Origin: Todiramphus chloris collaris
Lineage: Eukaryota > Chordata > Aves > Coraciiformes > Alcedinidae
Reading direction: 5' to 3'
NCBI GenBank assembly: GCA_025345505.1
Contig: JANVCC010000064.1
Coordinates: 4,449,693-4,513,692, forward strand
DNA length: 64,000 bases
The translations under genes were made by a program, and so were the position numbers. This document shows, in pieces, positions 58,672-64,000 of this stretch; within the stretch, counting starts at the first letter, position 1; every line of letters starts with the position of its first letter. Below the pieces are notes generated by a model. That model was not told the origin of the DNA. It made no database searches and saw only the letters and a list, made by a program, of their open reading frames with translations.

Positions 58672-60565
58672 GCCACGACAGCCACGGAAAGGAAAAACCT
58701 GCTTTTTAAAAATAGCAAAGTCTTTAAGGAGCTGAGCACATGCCTGAGTGGGTGGGAAATTAGTACTTTGTGCTCACAGGGGCTAAGACCTCAGATGACT
58801 TGTTTGTGCCCAGACTGAATTTTTGCAGACTCATTATAAACCCTTGCAAAGCAGGGTTTCTAAGGTCACAGAAGAATTTCCATTAACTGTGGCCTGGCTG
58901 GGGATTGCCAGTGTGATCTATTTCTCCCATTTATGCATATGCAGGAAGGCCAAGACGAAGCTCTTTGGCCTTATTTCCACATCATCGTGCTGATGCTGAG
59001 CTAACCACATAAACAAACTGAAAAGCAAGTGGGGAAGGGAGAGAGGAACAGAGAGGCGAAGAAAGAGACGGATCCCCGGCTCGCTCCCTCATGAAGGATG
59101 CAAATAAATTCTACAGACATCGAAGGCAGAAGATCTCAGCAGAGATGAAAATCCCCCCGTGCTGGATGGCTCACCGGGTGCTCGGCTGAGACGCTGCTCA
59201 GGTATTGAGTTATGCAGCCGTTTCCACGCAGAAGATGGTCAGAATAAATATTGTTACTCTGCCACCTGACTGAGACCTGGCTCGGGGATTTGCAACGAAG
59301 CAGAAACTCCAACCCTCCAGGCTCTCTAACCTCCCTCCCTCCCACCACCGAGACCACAACCTCTTCAAACCCTGCACTTCAGGAACATTAACACCAACAC
59401 TCCGCACGGTGCAAACATTTCCCAGCTCTCTGCGGATCTGGGTAGGAAATCACCCATGTAGATGGGCAGCTTACATCTTGGCCCCTCCTTCCCTGATAAA
59501 TCAGTACCATGGTACCTGTCCCCTTGGAAAATCCAGGGGAAGGTCCCGCCAGTCAAGGCAGAGCACACGAGGACTCTTGGTTCACTTAAAGGCAGCCAGT
59601 CCAGCTGGATGCCAGCACAGTCCGGACACACACAGCCTCTGCTCCAGCCAGAGCAGCACCCTGGCTCCAGCAGCAACAAATCCCTGGCTGACATGAGAGG
59701 CTTTGGGAAGAGCTGTCACTGGCATGTCACCGCGGACACCGCTCTCCATGGAGCCCCTGGACCACACGCTGCCCGAGACAGAGCACTGTGTGCTGGGTCA
59801 GAGCATCTCCTGGGGCTCCCCTTCACCCGCAGCCCTAGGCAGCTGTGCACACAAACCACTTCACACCCCTGCACGTTCTCCCGGGGGAATCACCCAGAGC
59901 ACCCTGGCTACATCTTTAGGGACAGATTTTGCACCAGTTTTTGCTTTTCATGTGCTTGTAACACTCAAGTCCCAGCTACCCCCTTGACTGCTGCTACACT
60001 GGCTGAACTGTGGGCACGCTCCAATCCAGCAGCCTGGTCTCTTAATTCTTCCGAATGCTTAGCAGCAAAAGCAAACCCTTGCTGTTGGCACGCTCGCTCT
60101 AACACAGCTCTGATCCATTTCCACCTCCAAATCATTAAAGATAATAAATAAGCCTAGCCTCAGTGTGAAGAACCTTCACATAATCACCTATCTACCCTCT
60201 GATCAGAACTCCTCCATTATACTTCTATTTTCTACAGCTTAACTAGGAAAGCCAGCACCAAAATCTGCCCCTTACCCTACAGCTATTTATTGCCCACAGT
60301 CTGCTATTTATTTCCTAAAATAGTCTCTTTTGGATGGATCTAGTGAAAAATCCAAAGAAATTAGGCCCACTGGTAACATTTGCAGTTCCCATCTTATCAT
60401 CCTTCCAAACTGCAAGCAGCATTAGGAAGGTAAGCTCACCTACTGTGCACCCATCCTCTCCATATAAGCTACAGTGATTTGACCCCCAAGGTCAGACCCA
60501 TCCAAATATTTGAGTGATAATTAGGCCCTCCCAGCTGGCACAGAACAGAAGCAAAACTCACTCAC

Positions 60566-60694
60566 CTGATATCGTAGCTTGTCCTCAGGGTCGGTTTCTA
60601 TAAAGGCATTGTGTGGCAAAACTGCTCCTGCTGTAGCTGGCAGATCCCTTTGCTCGAGTTCCTGCCTTGGTACCTTCCCAGCAAGGAGGAAGAG
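60566..60694 (-). other. Open frame ending in a near-perfect splice donor (candidate exon)
   Basis: On the minus strand an uninterrupted frame of 43 codons follows a TGA (60697-60695) and ends exactly at CAG|GTGAGTGAG, last exon base 60566. The end of the frame reads HNAFIETDPEDKLRYQ, with a globular-looking residue mix. A pyrimidine stretch followed by AG (CTCTTCCTCCTTGCTGGGAAG) could act as an acceptor inside it. I do not recognise the protein. It could be a noncoding 5' exon of GRIK4, a cassette exon, or chance. Confidence 0.25.
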
Positions 60695-61399
60695 TCATCC
60701 CTTTCACATTAACACCTGCTGCTGTTTCACAATTTATTTACTTCAGGGCCCTGGGATGAACCGTCCCCAGTTCTACTGATTTACAACACCCAGGTTTCTT
60801 CCTTTAGTCCATTACTTCCTCTTCCAACAATTCAATCACTGCTAATTTACTGTAAATGGAGATTTCCTCAACATCCTGGTGCAGGGAAATGACTCCATTT
60901 TTCACTCAGACAACTTTTTTTCTCTGCCACGGCTCCTCATACCTCCTGGGGCTCACCAACTACTGCTGCCTTTGGAGATCTTTCAGCATCCCACAGTTGC
61001 TTAGCCATGGTGGATACCACCCATGCAGAGCCACTTAGGCCACTCTGCAGCCAGGAGCACCAGGAGACTCTTCCCAGCCCCAGCAAGGTCTCCCACTGAA
61101 GCAGAGCAAGGAGCAAACAAAGCAGAGGACAACGTTACAGCCGACAGGTCCCATGTCCAGCTCCTCTCATTTGGCACAGTCACAGAGAGAAGCTGCTGTC
61201 CAGAGAGCTGTGCAAATCACAGCTAAGCCTCCTTGCACAGCTCTCTTGTGAGGCACCTGCAGACTCGTGGCTGAAAAGTACCTGGGGAGTCCCATGCTCC
61301 CTTCTTTATTTACATGACCTCCTGTTGGAACTAGTTGAGCATCTTAAAGCATAGGAAACATTTCTGGGTTTACTGCCTTCATAGCTTTTGAGCTGCTTG
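60695..61399. other. Unique sequence, no gene seen
   Basis: Nothing recognised between the candidate exon and the CR1 fragment. Confidence 0.5.
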
Positions 61400-61640
61400 A
61401 ATCACAGAATGACTTAGGTTGGAAAAGCCCCTTGGGATCATCGTGTCCAACCATTAACCCTACTCTACAAGTTCACCCCTAGACCGCGTCCCCCAACACC
61501 ACATCCAAGCGATGTTTAAACCCATCCGGGGATGGGGACTCAACCCCCTCCCTGGGCAGCCCATTCCAACATCTCACCGCTCTTCCCGTGAAGAATTTTT
61601 TCCTACTGTCTAGTCTAAACCCACCTTGTTTTGAAGCTTG
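61400..61640 (-). mobile_element. CR1 LINE 3' fragment
   Basis: The + strand starts aatcacagaatgacttaggt, then gggatcatcgtgtccaacca and ttaaccctactctacaagtt, with ccctccctgggcagcccatt and tactgtctagtctaaaccca. This is the reverse complement of a CR1 3' end, about 240 bp long, of the same subfamily as the copy at 30669-30868. Confidence 0.93.
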
Positions 61641-64000
61641 CCAGCTCCGCTCTACCCATCATCAGCTACTCATTCTTGACCAGCGTGGAAAGGACCTTGC
61701 CCAGGCTGGTCCTCGCGACATTTTCCTCCACCCTCATTAAAAGTAACTGCCACAGCCACCCCCAGCTACAGAGGCATGCCAAGCCTTCCAGCAGCACCAG
61801 AAGAAGCCCCATGCAAAGCACTGTTGCAGTAACACCACAAATTATCCTCCCAAGCCCTGTCCCCCAGATCAGATGAGAAGTTACTACGGGGATCCTTAAA
61901 AGTGCTCCATTGCCTCTACACAGGTTTTACAACTCGGTTAATCTTTCCAAGTCCTTCGTGTTTCTTGTTGGAGAATCCACAACAGTGTTAACAGTTCCCC
62001 TGAGAGGGTACAGCCAGGCGAGCTGGAGTTTGTCATCTCCAGCACACAGGCACAACTCTCAAACCATTTTCAAAGAAAATGAGGTTTCTTGGACAAGCGA
62101 GTCCTCCTCTGTCTGTAGGACCCAGCAATGCCTGATTCTAAGCGTGCATCTGCTCCTTCCCAGTTCTTTATCACTTGTGTCACCCCGCAGTCGTCCTCTC
62201 CCCTGCTTTTCCCTCCTCCCTCTTCCTCCACTGGCACAAAAGCCCATCCTTCCACCCACCCAGCCAGGCACTGGTTCCCCTTGCAGGCTCAAGCAGGCAC
62301 ACCCAGTACAAGCGTACAGCTTCTCTTCCAGCCCCAGGGGCCCAAGGCCTTGGCTGGGTCTCCTCCAGCTCTGTGACACACGCAAAACCAGCTTCTTCTC
62401 CCAGAGAAAGAGGAATCTAAACCAGCGTGGTCCAAGCAGCTGTCCGGGCAGAGATCCTCCACTGCACTCAGATGTCTTCCCACCAGAACTCGTGCAATCA
62501 GCCAGCATCTTGGTGAACATCATCCTCCCCACGTCCTCGGTGAGTTTTGAGTTCACTCACTGCTTTTCCATCAAGCAAAGAACTCGGTGTGAGGGCACAC
62601 AGGGTGCGGAGATGGGATCTCCTGGCACACGTCAGCTTTCAGAACGGCCAGCTTGGAGGCAGCACTGCACGTACCTGCCTTGCTGTTCCTTTGATGAGCT
62701 ACCTGAGGACCGGCTCCCTCAAATCATTTGCCGTTCACCCACAGATCGCTGAGCGCTCCTTGGCGACTGGGTATTCAGGCCTTTGCCAGCCCACATGACT
62801 CCTTGGCTTATTTTCCTTGCACAGCTTGCAAAAGAAATCTCCAGCAAGAAACTTGCAGGCAGCAGGAGCGCTCTCCGTCTCTCTAAAAGCTGCTCTAATG
62901 CTTCCCCCCCTCCCCCCCAGTTGAGAGCCAACCTTTCACAGATGACTTCTCAGACTGTTCTTAATGTGCCTTTATCAGCCTCTCTCTCCACCCTTCCCAC
63001 TCCTTCAGGCAGGGCTCTGGAAGGAGCAGTGCCCTGTCCCCTTCTGCAGCCCTTCATTTCAGGGTTCACCTTCCCCAGGCACCCTGCACCAAGAGCAGAG
63101 GCACCATCCCCACAGCAGACAGCCCCCAGAGGGTTAAAGGAAACAGCCATTCAAAGGAAAACAACAAAAAAAAAAAAAGAGAACATTCTCCTTTGCTGTG
63201 CTGAGGCTCTAAAGCCATCTAGCTGCTCAGCACAGGCTATCAGCTCGCTCCCCCCACATCCCAGGTACAGGTCTCACCCCAGGGCATCAATCCACCCAGA
63301 CAGGAGGAAAGAAGCACCTGCAAACCCCAAAGAGCCACGCAGCAACTTTCCCAACTTCTGGCTTTGCTCATCAGGCCCACCCCTGAAATGGAAACCAGCG
63401 GGGAAAGGTTCATCCGCTTACCATCTATTTCTCTACCCAGATGGTTCCCTTCAAACATACAGCCTAATATGCATAAATACTAAAGCAGACTTGCATGAAG
63501 ACAGTTTAAAAATGCCTTGGCAGGCAGGGAGCCTCACTGCAGATTGCTTTCAGAGCGCACGCTGTACAAAATGAGGGCTAAAGCAAGCCATGGCAGAAAG
63601 CACCGAGTACAGTTAACATCCACCTCCTACCTGTGAGCACGCATGTCCTGCCACCCAGGGACCCGGCACAGCAACCGGCAGCTCTACAGGAGCACCAGCC
63701 ACTCCATGGGGATGCTCGCTGGCCAGCTCTGCGATGCCGTAGACCCTCAGCTCCCTGTTTGGGGAAGCAGGGAAGGCTCTGCTCTCGGCTAACCGCAGCG
63801 GTCACATCCAGCCAGGATGTGGCTGCTGAATGTCTTCTTGGAAGAAAAGGCTGCTTCGTCTCGGAGAGACAAAGGGACCGGTTTCTGCTGGGGGCAAGCA
63901 GAGGAATCTCCCGCTGCCACGGCGTGGGGCAGCCAGTGCCTGCCAGAGCTCCGGCAGGAACACTGCCCAGGATGCGGTGGCAGAGCCCTCCCTCAGCATC
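61641..64000. other. Unique sequence to the window edge, no gene seen
   Basis: Two long + strand frames (280 and 263 codons, at 61910-62752 and 62783-63574) occupy this part. Both are rich in Ser, Pro, Leu and Gln, lack domain motifs, have no usual gene context and overlap equally long frames on the other strand. They look like stop-poor GC-rich noncoding DNA. The GRIK4 promoter or the upstream neighbour is not recognisable here. Confidence 0.45.

Larger units (their letters stand above)
56961..60565. other. Unique sequence, no gene seen
   Basis: Contains ggtaattaattaacatg near 57476, a poly(A) run at 58297-58319 and (AC)8 at 58656-58671. The 229-codon frame 59462-60151 has no recognisable domains. 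Confidence 0.45.

Noticed and set aside
59462-60151. 229-codon + strand frame
   Set aside because: No domains, low-complexity composition, heavy overlap with other frames, and no splice or promoter context.
61910-63574. Two long + strand open frames (280 and 263 codons) as possible genes
   Set aside because: Their composition is low-information (Ser/Pro/Leu/Gln-rich), no domain or signal is recognisable, long frames also occur on the other strand, and a single-exon gene of this sort is not expected here.
1-64000. CRISPR arrays, operons, toxin-antitoxin or phage modules
   Set aside because: The window is vertebrate DNA with CR1, LTR and splice signals; the only regular arrays are short minisatellites and microsatellites.

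Overview
The window looks like bird nuclear DNA. It carries several copies of the avian CR1 LINE, including 3' ends of the CATAGAAT/ATTCTATG type, two solo LTRs of an avian ERVL-like family, and a few very old L3/CR1 and MIR-like fragments. It is mostly single-copy, intron-like sequence with no long conserved reading frame. I see no microbial features: no operons, ribosome binding sites, CRISPR arrays or phage genes.

Only one protein-coding piece can be recognised. On the minus strand at 2233-2314 lies an 82-nt exon that encodes a signal peptide and the first mature residues of GRIK4, the kainate receptor subunit GluK4 (KA1). It has a good splice acceptor upstream (exon start about 2364) and a consensus donor downstream (GTGAGT at 2232-2227), and it ends in phase 1 exactly where the human protein continues with alanine. 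GRIK4 is therefore transcribed from high to low coordinates. Positions 1-2232 are the start of the following intron. Everything from 2365 to 64000 is 5' intron and/or upstream flank. The promoter and 5' noncoding exons may lie within these 62 kb or beyond them; no sequence signal settles this.

Layout on the + strand: 1-1418 intron with a small 22-bp minisatellite; 1419-2073 a 5'-truncated CR1 (minus); 2233-2364 the GRIK4 exon, with two short upstream ORFs in its leader; 2.4-16.9 kb mostly unique sequence with a 76-bp tandem duplication; 16.9-18.0 kb an AT-rich block next to a dense CpG cluster and a MIR-like relic; 20.0 kb a second MIR-like relic; 23.6 kb a degraded LTR; 25.7, 34.2 and 39.4 kb AT-rich blocks that look like regulatory elements; 30.3 kb a CpG-enriched stretch ending in a strong splice donor, with a CR1 fragment beside it; 37.2-37.6 kb a well-preserved solo LTR with a 5-bp target-site duplication; 38.2-38.9 kb a second CR1 in plus orientation; 47.5-48.1 and 55.3-55.7 kb ancient MIR-like and CR1/L3 relics; 60.6 kb an open frame next to a near-perfect donor; 61.4 kb another CR1 fragment. 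The last 2.4 kb is unassigned.

I found no undescribed multi-gene system. The points most worth checking are the overlapping upstream ORFs before the GRIK4 start, candidate unannotated 5' exons or promoters (17.6, 30.3, 56.0 and 60.6 kb), a sense-oriented LTR with its TATA box and poly(A) signal intact, and two CR1 copies truncated at virtually the same base that form a roughly 650-bp inverted pair 36 kb apart.
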